Shown: positions 34,098 to 45,769 of the stretch, in pieces
Numbering within the stretch: position 1 is the stretch's first letter
Layout of the letters: each line of letters starts with the position of its first letter
Source: Cannabis sativa
Lineage: Eukaryota; Streptophyta; Magnoliopsida; Rosales; Cannabaceae
NCBI RefSeq assembly: GCF_029168945.1
Contig: NC_083606.1
Location: 12,736,041 to 12,800,040, forward strand
Reading direction: 5' to 3'
Length of the DNA stretch: 64,000 nt
Program-made: the position numbers and the translations under genes
Notes under the pieces: generated by a model
The model's input: only the letters and a program-made list of their open reading frames with translations
Databases searched by the model: none
What the model was told of the DNA's origin: nothing

Positions 34098-35720
34098 ATC
34101 ATTTAGCAAAAGTGGATTTACAGTTCCACTCTATCAGTATTTAAAGTTCTATCTTGAGATTCATATTTCATAATTATGTGTGAGGTAAGACTTTAGTTTT
34201 TTTCTTCTATTTTTTCTTTTCTTGTGTTAATGCATATATTCTTCATTTATCTCTAATCCTATTTATTTTTTTTTTGTTCTATTAATTCTTGAGCAGTAGC
34301 ATAAATATCAATGGCCATCATCAATACCTCAATTTTTAATTGTATTTTCAATATTCTCTCTACTTCTTCTTTTTCTATTTCTTTATAGATTTTTAATCTT
34401 TCTCTCTCATCAAATATATCTCCATAATTTAGAGAAATACAGACTTTTTTTTTTATGTTAGACAACTTGACCGTCCTCGATGACTTCGAATTATTTATAA
34501 TTTATTCATTAGCATAAATTATTGAAATATTTGCACCAATAACTATTATTATTAAATTATTTAAGAATTTACCCTTACCTATTTTAATACTCACAATTTA
34601 GGCATTTCTTTTTTATAGGTATACCAATGTATATTTATTGCTTCTCTCTCTTAAACTCTGCCTACATGCTAGCGTTTTTTTTTTTTCTTTTTCTAGACAG
34701 TAGCTTTTTTTTTTTTTTCTAATAAAAATCTTATTTTTTCAAAATAACAGTAAACTAGGTTGATCAAATATTTTTTTTTTACATTCTATTCTTTTTTTTT
34801 TTTTATTATTTTACATTCTTTTTTGTTTTTTAATCTAATTAGTAGTTTTAGAAAAAAAATAATTATATGTATCAACGTGAATTGTATTTATGAAATTTTC
34901 TTAGACCATTTTATTGTTTTCAATACCGCTACACGCCTACTAAAATTAAAAATTAACCATATGTTTTTCTTTTACATTTTATTGACTCTCCTAGTTGATA
35001 TACAATCAGATTTTTTTTTAAAAAAAAAATTATGTGAATAAACGACACAAATTGTTATTATTCTCACTTTCTTTATTTTTTTTTATTTCAAAAGTTTTTT
35101 CAGCCACGCAATTTATTATTTGGACACAAAAATTACACTATTATAATCTATTTTTTAAAGTGATCATTTTGACATGTTAGAAGCATATATTTTTCTGCTA
35201 CAAAAAAAAAATGACTAAAATTAAAAGTTAGACTAAGGTTTCTTAAACAACAAAATAACACACTATAATTTAAAATCTAAACAAGAAATTATAAGTCTCC
35301 TCCAATATTTATCTTTTTACTTTTTTTTTCCTTTTTGTTTACTTCTTCTTTTTCTGACATTATTATCTTCTTCATTTATTTATTAATTTGTTTTTTTGAA
35401 AAAATCTTCTTCATTTATTATTATTTTTTTTATTATTCTTTTTCTCTAAATTTATTATTTCTCTTAGTTTTTTTTTATTTTTCCTCTAACATTTAGATAT
35501 CTCTCTTACATTTTAGTACGTGTTAAAAGAAACTTTTTTGTTCCTTTTTTATATTTTGTAACAAAAAGTAATAAAATTTAAAATTTAATAAACTTTAACA
35601 TATCAAGTAACATCATAACTTAACTTAAAGTCTTTTGTTATTTTGTATTTAAAAGTTAAAATATAGTATACTAATAATAAATTTATTTAATAAAAAGAAT
35701 TTAATATGTTAATAAAAAAA
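34098..35720. other. AT-rich Helitron body, no gene
   Basis: Long T-runs and A-runs, no open frame above about 95 codons and none with a recognisable motif. The foldback element's left target copy (ATAAAAAAA) is at 35712-35720. Confidence 0.55.
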
Positions 35721-36295
35721 GAGTAATTTGCGGCAAAACCCCCTCAACTATCAATTTACTTGCAAAAAACCATCTAACCTCATATTTTGGTGGGAAAACC
35801 CTCCAAAGTACTGTTTCGTTTACATTTTTAAGGTGTCGTCTATTCAGCCTCCTTAAGTCTTAATTTTGCCCACGTGGCAATGACAGGTCAATAAAAAATT
35901 ATCCTACGTGGCCATATTTTACAAAATAAAAATTAAAATAAAAACAAAAAATTTAAGAGTAATTTGCGGCAAAACTCCCTCAACTATCAATTTACTTGCA
36001 AAAAACCATCCAACCTTAAAGTTTTTTGGATGGTTTTTTGCAAGTAAATTGATAGTTGAGGGAGTTTTGCCGCAAATTACTCTTAAAGTTTTATTTTTAT
36101 TTTGTAAAATATGGCCACATAGGATAATTTTTTAGTGACTTGTCATTGCCACATGGGCAAAATTAGGAGCTGGACAGACGGCATCTTAAAATGTAAACAG
36201 AATAGTACTTTGGAGGGTTTTCCCACCAAAATATGAGGTTGGATGGTTTTTTGCAAGTAAATTGATAGTTAAGGGGGTTTTGCCGCAAATTACTC
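35721..36295. mobile_element. 575-bp foldback element, 9-bp target duplication
   Basis: Both ends carry GAGTAATTTGCGGCAAAAC(C) in inverted orientation, flanked by the exact 9-bp word ATAAAAAAA (35712-35720 and 36296-36304). The 9-bp length points to a Mutator-like origin. The element is almost one palindrome: outer arms 35721-35950 and 36088-36295, inner arms 35953-36020 and 36021-36088, with the terminal motif present four times. It would fold into a single long hairpin. The open frames inside are by-products of the palindrome. Confidence 0.88.
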
Positions 36296-36304
36296 ATAAA
36301 AAAA

Positions 36305-38019
36305 CTTATAAAGTTACCAAATAGTATCTAAAACATAATAGAATTAGTTACAATATGAAAATTATTATATATATTAATTTTAAAGTTGTCTGATCAAAAT
36401 AAGCAACCAAATGTGTATGAGAAAAAAATTATCTTGAATTAATTTTTTTCTAATAAAAAGTAACTAATTGATATATTATTTACATCAAAAGCAACCAAAA
36501 GGTTGCTTTTTTTAAAATTTGCAAAACACTAAAATTTCTGGAAGCGAGATTTTTTTATTTTTTTCAATTTTCGGTAATTATTTTATATTTCGGTATTTAT
36601 GCTGACGTGGCAATCGGTATTTGTGCAAATAATTTTCTTAAAGGTATTTTTATAAATAAAATCAATTTTAGGTATAATATTGAAAAGACCCCTAAATTAT
36701 TTGATGTAAAAAAATTAATTTTTTTTTACTAATAGGCTCTTGAGATTCAAGAAAAGTAATAGCTATGCTCATTCTCATATGGTACTCTCCAATCTCCATT
36801 ATATTTCTATCTCTCTATATAATTATTTTTAGTACATTTTTTTCCTCAAAAAGATACACATAACACATAGACATATTTTTGATTTTTACTACGGGAGATT
36901 TTAATATACATTTCAATCATGACTTGTGATAATATATATTCATTATGTATTTATTTTAAATTCTTATCGTATAAAGTTTAAATCATACGGGAATCAATGT
37001 ATTCTATCTGATTCATTTTAACTGAATACATTCTTAATAATAGGTTTTTTTTAATCAAATTTTGTGTTATTTTACAATATTCACTTTTTTTTAATTCATC
37101 GTTTAATTTTTATTTATTTTTTTGTCAATAATCATAAGAAAAATATCAATTTCACAAATCTATATATAAATATAAATTATTGTTTATTCTGTTTATTTTT
37201 TTTAAGTTTATCATATGGGTAAATACTATTTTAGATTTTTGTAAAAGTTACCGATTAGACTCTCTATTTTGCTAACCCTGTATTTTCTAAAATGGTAAAA
37301 ATATGACACAGAGCTTAATTTTTGACAACTTTTTTTTAATATAACCAACTTGAAGACAATTCCTAACACGAATAGATACAGAAAATATAAATAATTTTGT
37401 CATAACACATTTAGATCAGATTAATTATTAAATTTTTATTTCACAAAAAATCAGTTCAAAGTCCTATTTGCCAATTAGTAACTTTTACAAAACACATATC
37501 CAAAATAGTATTTACCTTTATAATATTGTTATCTAATATATCTCATAATATATTTTGTTTCAGCAAATGATAATAAAAAATTTTGTATTTCATTTACATA
37601 ACTTCTTAGACTTTTAAATTTAGAATTTTTTTTAGCTAAAATAGCTTTACTACCTCTATTTAAATACAATGAGGCTATAAATGAGATACAATAATGATAG
37701 TTATTTTAAAATTATATAAAGAGTTTTCTATAAATTTATTGTATTCTTTCTGTTTTAGATCTCTATTTTGTGTAAGAATTGTTCAATTTTTAATTTTCTT
37801 CACTATAATGTACATTTAAATAAATTATGTGCTTTTTTATTTTATATAAGAAATTGTATGATATTTTGTTAAAAAAAAATTATTTAGAGTTTTCTATATT
37901 GATTTACTATTTTTTAATAAACACATATTTTTTTTGAAAAAAGTTATACATAGAAATAAGTTTAAAATTATTTGATACTAATTTTATTGTTCAATTAATA
38001 TTTATATAATAATTTAACT
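36305..38019. other. AT-rich Helitron body containing a possible MITE
   Basis: No gene. Between about 37217 and 37519, 'gggtaaatactattttaga' and its inverted counterpart 'caaaatagtatttacc' delimit about 300 bases whose subterminal parts ('gtaaaagttaccgatta' / 'aattagtaacttttac') also pair, as in a MITE. No convincing target duplication. Confidence 0.45.
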
Positions 38020-38045
38020 GCCGCACGGCGTGACCTGCTTACTAA

Positions 38046-38730
38046 TTTATTCTAAAGGAAAAACACTTAGTCTAGTCTTGATATATATCAACAAAAAAGT
38101 TCTTTTGCATTGCTACCCCTAGAATTATTTTCAAAATTTAATATTATTCCTAAAGATCAGAAAAACTATTAAAATATACATCAATATATTATATAGTGAA
38201 AGTTATGAGACCAATGAAAAACGGGTTGCAATAGGTAAAGTAGAAAAAAAAAATAAAAAAACAAAACATGGGTACAGTTGAAATTTGTATTGTCCCATGT
38301 GAAAGTGTGTGAAACTTTAAATTAAATGATCATTGGAGACTATACAACTTGTAGTATTTAAAGTAAAACTTCCACATATATATAAACTATAAAATTATAA
38401 TAAGGAGACAATACAAACAAGAGTACTCCAAACCTTACACACCTTGCTTTCCATAAGGATGCCAAAGTCTTCATCAATGAAATGACAGTAGCACAGAGTT
38501 GAACATTATTAAAGCTATCAAACTCTTCTTATATGAAGTTCAACAAGCCCATAAGGCTCTTCATAAAAATCTCACCTTTATACATAAAAATATCATTGAA
38601 GAAAAGCAAAATACAAAAACAGTATACACTTTCTATGTGAAAGCTCATACGTGTTAAAAGTTAATTGCTCAGAAACTCAGTAACGCTCTTTATAAAAATC
38701 TCATCTATATAAAAGTAAGAGAGCTTGGAT
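38046..38730 (+). promoter_or_regulatory. Upstream region of dioxygenase gene 2
   Basis: Homologous to 17286-17957. It keeps the proximal TATATAAAA (38706-38714, 16 bases before the ATG), a distal TATA run near 38374-38384 (shorter than in copy 1) and the 8-codon upstream frame (38459-38485). Near 38640 it has an extra 'gttaaaagttaatt' not seen in copy 1. The Helitron now ends just 685 bases before this gene's start codon. Confidence 0.45.
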
Positions 38731-40567
38731 ATGAGCAACAAGTTCATAGCTCCAACAATGGCTGGCTTGGTTCTTCCACATGAAGAAGTATCTCAAGGAA
38801 TTGACATGAATAGAGATGACCCACCTAAGGAATTCTTCGTCAAAGAGAGTGCTTTTGGTGCTGTGGATTCATCTCCACCATTGATTCCAATTCCAGTCAT
38901 TGATTTAAGTATGCTCTCTACAGAAACTGAGCTGGAGAAACTAAGATCAGCTCTCAGCACATGGGGATGCTTTCAGGTTTGTTTCTGCATCTTTTTCATG
39001 AAAAAGAAAAAAAGAAGCTTGTTTTAGGTACTTTTGTTCTGTTTTTTTTTTCCTTTTAATTTTGAATTCTAGAACCTTATACACAGAAATGATTTGACTT
39101 TCTTTTTTTCTTTTCTTTTCTTTTCAGGCAATTGGTCATGGGATTTCAAGCTCATTCTTGGACAAGGTGCGTGAGATGGCAAAAGATTTCTTTTTACTTC
39201 CAATGGAAGAAAAAGAAAACTGTTTTCGTGAAGCTTATAATAATGAAGGGTTTGGTAGTGATGTAGTACTTTCCAAGGGCCAAGTTTTTGACTGGTGTAA
39301 TCGTTTGTTTCTCATGGTTTTCCCTGAAAATCAAAGAAAAGTCAATTTTTGGCCAGAGAATCCGAAAGATTTTGGGTAATAATATTCACTCTCTTCTCAC
39401 ATGGGTTTCTTTGTGAGCCCAAAACATCAAATTTTACTACCCATAAACCATATTTTTTTTTTATTGATTTTCTTGCAGAGAGACTTTGATTGAATACACC
39501 ATGAACATAAGGTCTGTTAGGGATGTTGTGTTTAAGGCCACAGCAAAGTCACTGAATTTAGAAGAGGATATCTTCTTAAAGCATTTTGGAGAGAAATCTA
39601 CCATGCGAATAAGAGTCAATTTTTACCCTCCTTGTCCAAGAACTGATAAGGTTCTTGGGCTCAAACCACACTCAGATAGATCAGGAGTAACTGTTCTTTT
39701 ACAAGACAAAGAAGTTGAAGGTCTTCAAGTTTTCAAAGACAATCAATGGTCTAGAGTTCCTGTCATACCTCATGCTCTTATTGTCAATCTTGGTGATCAA
39801 ATGGAGGTGAGATAAAGACACCTAAATGTTTGACAAATGGTATTAAAGTAAAATATGTGTATTCTGTAAAGAAGATGAGAAGTGCTACCGTCAAGTTCCT
39901 ATTACAATCTTTTAGTCAACCTTCATGCTTGAAAACACATATGTTGGAATATTTTTTTTTACGGGATTGTTTGTTATGCTTGCAACATTATCCCTGTAAA
40001 TTTTTGAAAAATTTCGAATAGTTTACCATGTCGAAAATACGTTTGAAGTTTTTTGAACGCTCGTGATAAACTGGAATATCAGGAACTCTGTTATCGGTAC
40101 TATAAACTATTCGAATTTTTCAAAAATTTATAGGAATGATACTGTAACTATAAAGATTACCGCTATGAAAAAAAATTTGAAAAAAAATATTTCGACATGT
40201 AATTTCGAACGTGGAAGTTAACTAAGAAGTTGTAATTAGCACTCCTCTACAATAATTGTTGTGAAGTGAATTTATTTGTGATTGGATTTCAGAGATCTAT
40301 TTTCTTTATGTTTAATTCTTTTGGTTGCAGATAATGACTAATGGAGTAATGAAGAGTCCAGTTCATAGAGTGACAACAAATGCAGAGCATATGAGAGGAT
40401 CTGTAGCTGTGCTTATTGAACCAGATATTGAAGAAGAGATTGGACCAGTGGAAGGATTGGTAAATGAGGAGAGACCAAAGATGTATAAAACTGTCAAAAA
40501 CTATGGTCATTTCAATTATACCTGTTTTCAGAAAGGTATAGTGCCTATTGATGCAGTCAAACTGTAA
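38731..40567 (+). CDS. SRG1-like 2-oxoglutarate/Fe(II)-dependent dioxygenase, gene 2 (352 aa)
   Basis: Exons 38731-38976, 39128-39375, 39479-39806, 40331-40567, the same GT-AG positions and phases (0, 2, 0) as gene 1. The protein starts MSNKFIAPTMAG, six residues shorter than gene 1, because an 18-bp difference follows the ATG. Active-site residues are intact: His229/Asp231, His286, Arg296-x-Ser298. Replacements relative to gene 1 are S-F in exon 2 (CNRLFLMVF) and, in exon 3, M-R, M-I, F-V, I-V and Y-H; exon 4 is unchanged at protein level. By hand I count six replacement against four silent changes, small numbers consistent with relaxed or changing selection. Substrate unknown; cytosolic secondary metabolism is expected for the family. 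Confidence 0.93.
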
Positions 40568-40621
40568 TTTTCAGTTCCATTGCTTATATTGGCCTCCACA
40601 TAACATTTTATTGTTAGCTTA

Positions 40622-40627
40622 AATAAA
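40622..40627 (+). terminator. Probable poly-A signal of dioxygenase gene 2
   Basis: AATAAA 55 bases after the stop, in the same context as in gene 1. Confidence 0.5.
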
Positions 40628-41152
40628 ACCATTACTATATATGTTTGGTGGAACTGCTTTTATGGAACTTTGTTAGACATGTGTTAGTAATGACATTTTC
40701 AGTTTGTTAAATATTGTTTTTATTTTCATGTCTATTTATTTGGGTTAGTACCTACTCATTTATTTTATTATAATGTCATACTAAAATAGAATATTTGGTA
40801 ATAATTAACCATTTAGAAAGATGAGGAAGAGAAAAAAAGAAATGATAAAAGAAAGTGACACATAGAAGCACAATTATAATATAATTATAAAATTTGGAAT
40901 GTGGAATACATCTAATTAAAAAATAGAAATTATTTTTAGAAACAAGTTTATAATTCACTCTTAATGTATGTACAATTAATTTACGAGTGACTCTATTGCA
41001 CTAAAGCTAAGCTTTAAATTGAAGGGTCAATAATGGCATAAAACTTAAAGTTTTAAGTTTATAAATAGCATAACTCAATGTTTATTTTTAGTGGTATAAA
41101 TACTCAATATTTGTAAAACTTTAATCTTTTTATAATTTCGTCAGTACAGTCT

Positions 41153-41750
41153 CTAGGGGTGTTCATCAAACCGCTTAAACCGTACAAACCGTCCGCACTG
41201 CACCACACTGCATAAAAAATACAGTTTAAAATTTTTTGCAGTGCGATTGCAGTTTGCATTTTTACCAAAATCGTACGGTGCGGTGCGATTTACAATTTTG
41301 AATTTAATAATTACGGTTCAAGACCTAAGTCCCAGAGCCCCAAACCTCCATCAGACTTGTGCCAATACAATTTCTCACAAGTACACCATTGCAGATACTT
41401 CTTGTTCTCATTACCACCCCCACTAAAGACGTGCACAACCTATAAATCTCCTGGATTAAAGAAACGGAAAGCATAAAAAGATTCATAGAATATGTGGGGA
41501 TAGAATGGACAATTTATTTAATAAGAACTTTCATGCCACCCTGCGAGAAGGAACGAGACTTCCAAGTAGAAAGTCTATTCCTTATCCTATTAAGGAGAGA
41601 CTGAAAAAGACCCTTCTTAGTTTGACCTACGTAGCAAGGGAGACTAAGATAATTTCCATAACAAGCAACCAAAGTGACACCAAGAATGGCAGCCAGACGA
41701 CCTTTATTCTTGTCAAAAACCCGAGAACTAAAGTAGATAAAACTTTTCAA
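41153..41750 (-). pseudogene. LINE RT relic and GC-rich repeat, copy 2
   Basis: Counterpart of 20413-21013: the 'taggggtgttcatcaaacc' repeat (41153-41310) and the minus-strand RT relic (41514-41750, NYLSLPCYVGQTKK). It differs by a few substitutions, such as E-K near the MKVLIK end. Present in both copies, therefore older than the duplication. Confidence 0.72.
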
Positions 41751-42081
41751 AATTCACATACTGTCCAAAAGCGTTGACATACCAACTCAAAAGTTAGGCT
41801 ATCATTAGCAAAACAACAAATTGGAGATACGAGGGCCAGTTAATTTGTTAACAGAAGTGTGGTTTAGAAGTTTTGCCGTAAAAAAATAAGTGAATTGGAG
41901 GTTAGTTGTTAAAATAAGTAAAATTCACAATTAAATCATAAATAAATAATATCTAAAAATATAATATTAAAATATTATAACAGAAAAATATAGAAAAATT
42001 AAAAGTTTGAGATAAATGTCATGAGTACTTAGTACTTCTCTACATGCATCTTGAGATACAAATGAAGCTTTTTCAAAAATA

Positions 42082-42428
<347 letters not shown>

Positions 42429-42471
42429 CATTAAAATTTTCTTGTTACCACTTTATTTTTTGACCGATTCA

Positions 42472-42891
42472 TTACAAATTTTTAGTTATTGAGATTGGTC
42501 TAAGGGTTTTACAAAAGTAGGCACTACCAATTTGAATTAATTTAGAAGTTTTGTTAAAACCATACTTTGAAAACTTGTGATTTAGACTACAGTCTAATTA
42601 AATGAGAGATGAAATAAGCTACTAAGTATGCATGTCTTAATATTGTGTTACATTCTTACACTCCTTATAAAGAAACAAGTATTAGTAGAATCCAAAGAAA
42701 TTGGCACAATATAGAAGTAGTTTTACCGTCCTAAAGAATTGGCATTGAAAACAAGCAATATGTTTCCTATGTAAGCTGCATCATCTTATTTTTGATACCT
42801 CACAAATATTATAGGAAAACATAAAAAGAGCTAAAATAGAAGTCAACAAAGAACATATTATTAAGTTTCTTAATTATAAGAGATGGGAGTG
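42472..42891. other. Gap between the duplication and the minus-strand dioxygenase
   Basis: 420 bases of AT-rich sequence forming the 3' flank of the minus-strand gene. No other feature seen. Confidence 0.5.
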
Positions 42892-44637
42892 TTAGTCTTG
42901 GATTTTTGATGCTTCCATTGGCCTCCTCCCCTGCTGATAGTATTGGAAATAAATGTCAACATAGTTTTTGACTGGTCTGTACAATCTGGGTCTTGATTCG
43001 TCGATCAGCCCTTCGAAAGGTCCAATCTCTTTATCCGGCTCTGGCACATAAAAGACAGCCAAAGAAATCCTCTCCCTTTCTGAATTTGTCAACACTTTAT
43101 GTAGCGGGCTCTTAAACGCTCCATTACTCGATATCTGCATTAGTACAGAGAAACCACCACCATAGTTCAACTGTTAAGTAATGGTTAAATCAAGACTTAG
43201 TCTATTGTAAGCAAACACTTTGCATTAGTAGACAATAGTTAATTACTTTGTAGTTATTTTGGTTACTTTTGCTATGTTGTTGGAAGTTAGTTAGAGTTAG
43301 TTAATGTGACTATTGGATTATATGTTTGGTCATGTTCAATACAAAGACAGCTACTCCACTATTTTGCATAGGTTTGGTTGTTATGAATAAGTGATTACCT
43401 CAGCTTGATCACCAACATTAACCAGAAGAGCCTCAGGAATGATAGGAGCTTTGAACCACTGGTTGTCTTTCAAAATCTGCAGACCCTCAACCGATTTGTC
43501 GGGCAAGAGAAGAGTGATCGCCGACCCATCTGCATGTGGTTTGCAACCAACAATAAGGTCGGGCCTTGGACATCTCGGGTATAGGGTGAACCTTTCATAA
43601 AGTTTTGATCTTTTCCCATACTGCTCCACAAAACAATTCTCTTCCAAGTTCAGTGACCTTGCCATGGCCTTAAGGATAACCTGGCTTATTGATTGAATCT
43701 TCACAGAATATTCATGTGTCATAGACCTGTAAATTCAATCAATATGCCTCAATACTTGACATGTCAAAACATCTTTATAGCTAAAAGGAATAAGGTGAAC
43801 TTGTATTGAAACTTATCACTTAAACACTAACTGGTGTGTGCCACTTTATCATCTCAGAAGTTTTGGCTAAGATCATTCTCAAGATCAAATCAAAACAATA
43901 ATATTGTGCCTAAATCAAAAGGGGTTTCAGTGATAACAATATTTAACATGTCAATGAAACTTTTTAGCTAGATGGATAGTAAAACTAGTATTGAGACTTC
44001 CATAGCAATGTTCTTACCGAAAATTTTTGGGATTTTCAGGCCAATGTTTGAGCTTCCTCTGATCTTCAGGGTATATAACAAGGTAGAGACGGTCACTCCA
44101 ATCAATTTTTTGTTGATCTGAAAGAACCATGTCATTCCCATACCCTTCAATATCGTTTTCTTCTCTCAAGTATTTCTGCTTCTCTTCCAATGGAAGATGG
44201 AAAAATTCTTTTGTGATTTCACGCACTTGATTCAAATATTCAAGTGACATACCATGGTTTATTCCCTAAAAAAACCCACGATAAACAAACCTTGAGCTTT
44301 GATTAACCATGGTTAGAGTCATAGCCAGCCAGAAATACTTAAAGGGCAGTCCCATAAGATTTTATTTCTTAACATATCAGTTTCAATTATTGATCTTTGG
44401 ATAATTTATGACATGGGTTGTTAGATTTCATACCTGAAAGCAACCAAAGTTGGTGAGAGCTGAGTTGAGCTTCTGAAGCTCTTGTGCAGAAGTAGCAAGA
44501 AGACCAATATCAACAACTGGAATATCCATGACTGGGACATCTGTAGATCCACCATGACCATCTTTGTACAAAAAGTTTTCAGGTACTTGTTCTCCTTGGA
44601 GAGCCAATTCTTGTACAGATTTTGGAAGAGACCCCAT
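42892..44637 (-). CDS. SRG1-like 2-oxoglutarate/Fe(II)-dependent dioxygenase, gene 3 (340 aa)
   Basis: Four exons read downwards: 44637-44434, 44265-44018, 43726-43399, 43134-42892. All introns are GT-AG in phases 0, 2, 0; exons 2 and 3 have the same lengths (248 and 328 nt) as in genes 1 and 2. It starts MGSLPKSVQELALQGEQVPE, the usual SRG1-type N-terminus. Motifs: PVMDIPVVDIGLL, GINHGM, LYPRCPRPDL, His215/Asp217 (CKPHADGS), His272 (SPLHKV), Arg282-x-Ser284 (ERIS), so it should be catalytically competent. It differs clearly from genes 1 and 2, is transcribed towards them, and is the closest relative in the window of the exon-3 relic at 51656-51864. Substrate not predictable. Confidence 0.92.
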
Positions 44638-45769
44638 TGGAAATGGTTAGTGAAGGATGAGTTTTCACGTTCAGCTAGCTGCTTTCTCCTTAATTTGGAA
44701 GTTTGTTTTTGGTAAGGCTATTTGAACTTTTATAATCTGCTTTCGAAAATGGTTTGGTTGATTGTGACTTTTGAAAAGGTTGTTCTTCAGATACTACTAG
44801 CTCAAGGAGGAAATCACAAAAATGGAAATCGCAATTGGAATTGGAATTTTACTTTTATGGTATATAAATATTTTTGTGGATCCTGTATGTACTGTTTTCT
44901 AGAATTCAAGTTGGGATATCATATTCAATTATAGCCCAAAAAACTAATAATATATATATATATATATATCGATTCTTGCACATTTTTCCAAAACAAATCT
45001 AAAAGTCCATTCAAAATCCAGAGGCCATTAAAAATTCAAAATCTACAGAGGCCATTAAAAAAAATATAAATGTTAAGGAGCACTAGTGGTGTTTATTAAC
45101 TTTTTATGTGTTAATATTGTTATTAGTCTGATTAAGTATTGAGTCATATATAATTTAATATAATAGTTTTTTAGAAGTATTACTAGCCAATCGTAATGTA
45201 TTATATCAAGAAGGTACTAAACACTATTAGTGTCTAATAGCAATGTTCTAAAAAAAAATTGTAATACTAATTTTTCTCACAAATTCCAGCTAGCATTACT
45301 TATAAACGGACAAATATATAATATATATCCATTAAATTATTTAATCATACCAACAATTAATGTGTTACATATCTTTCACATTATGAATTAAAAACAAAGT
45401 AGTCTAACTTTTTTTTTTAAGAAAAAAAAAAAGTAGTGTAATTGTTAAAATGTTTTTCAAAGAAAAAATATCCTCGTAAGCCACAAAATGTACTTTGTCT
45501 TTTTGATTAAACCACAAAATGTACTTTGTCGTTTATTCTTTTTTTTTTTTTTTTTTTTGGATAAAACTGTTGTTTATTCTACTTGAAATATCGTTTTGAT
45601 GTGAAATGTGATCATCAGTGACGAAATACTAATTTAGTTCTGACTGACCGCCACCGCAAAAGGAGACTTTCTTCAATGATTATCCAACCAAAGGACCTCA
45701 CCATTTTTATAATCTTAAAAACTTTTATAATTTTACAATATTTTCAGTTGTACTCTCTAAATATGTTTA
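44638..45769. other. Upstream region of dioxygenase gene 3, no other gene
   Basis: Contains the presumed promoter of gene 3 on the minus strand and a TA run near 44950-44968. The rest is AT-rich without recognisable elements. Confidence 0.45.

Larger units (their letters stand above)
25392..38045 (+). mobile_element. Large nested Helitron (12.65 kb) with exact empty site in copy 1
   Basis: The 5' end is TC (25392-25393, TCTATATATCTACATATA); the 3' end is CTAA (38042-38045), preceded by a short GC hairpin (GCCG-CA-CGGC, 38020-38029) 12 bases upstream. Flanking bases are A (25391) and T (38046), as Helitrons require, with no target duplication. Copy 1 shows the joined site at 17285|17286 ('ttgcttaatttattc' against 'ttacttga' + 'tttattc'). 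No Rep/helicase gene is encoded, so it is non-autonomous. Much of its length is secondary: a 1.5-kb opposite-strand Helitron (25625-27131), a LINE (27303-34081) and a foldback element (35721-36295). Without these the original insertion would be about 3.8 kb. Confidence 0.82.

Noticed and set aside
35908..36135. 75-codon frame with repeated segment
   Set aside because: It spans the centre of the foldback palindrome; the repeated peptide is the inverted repeat read twice.
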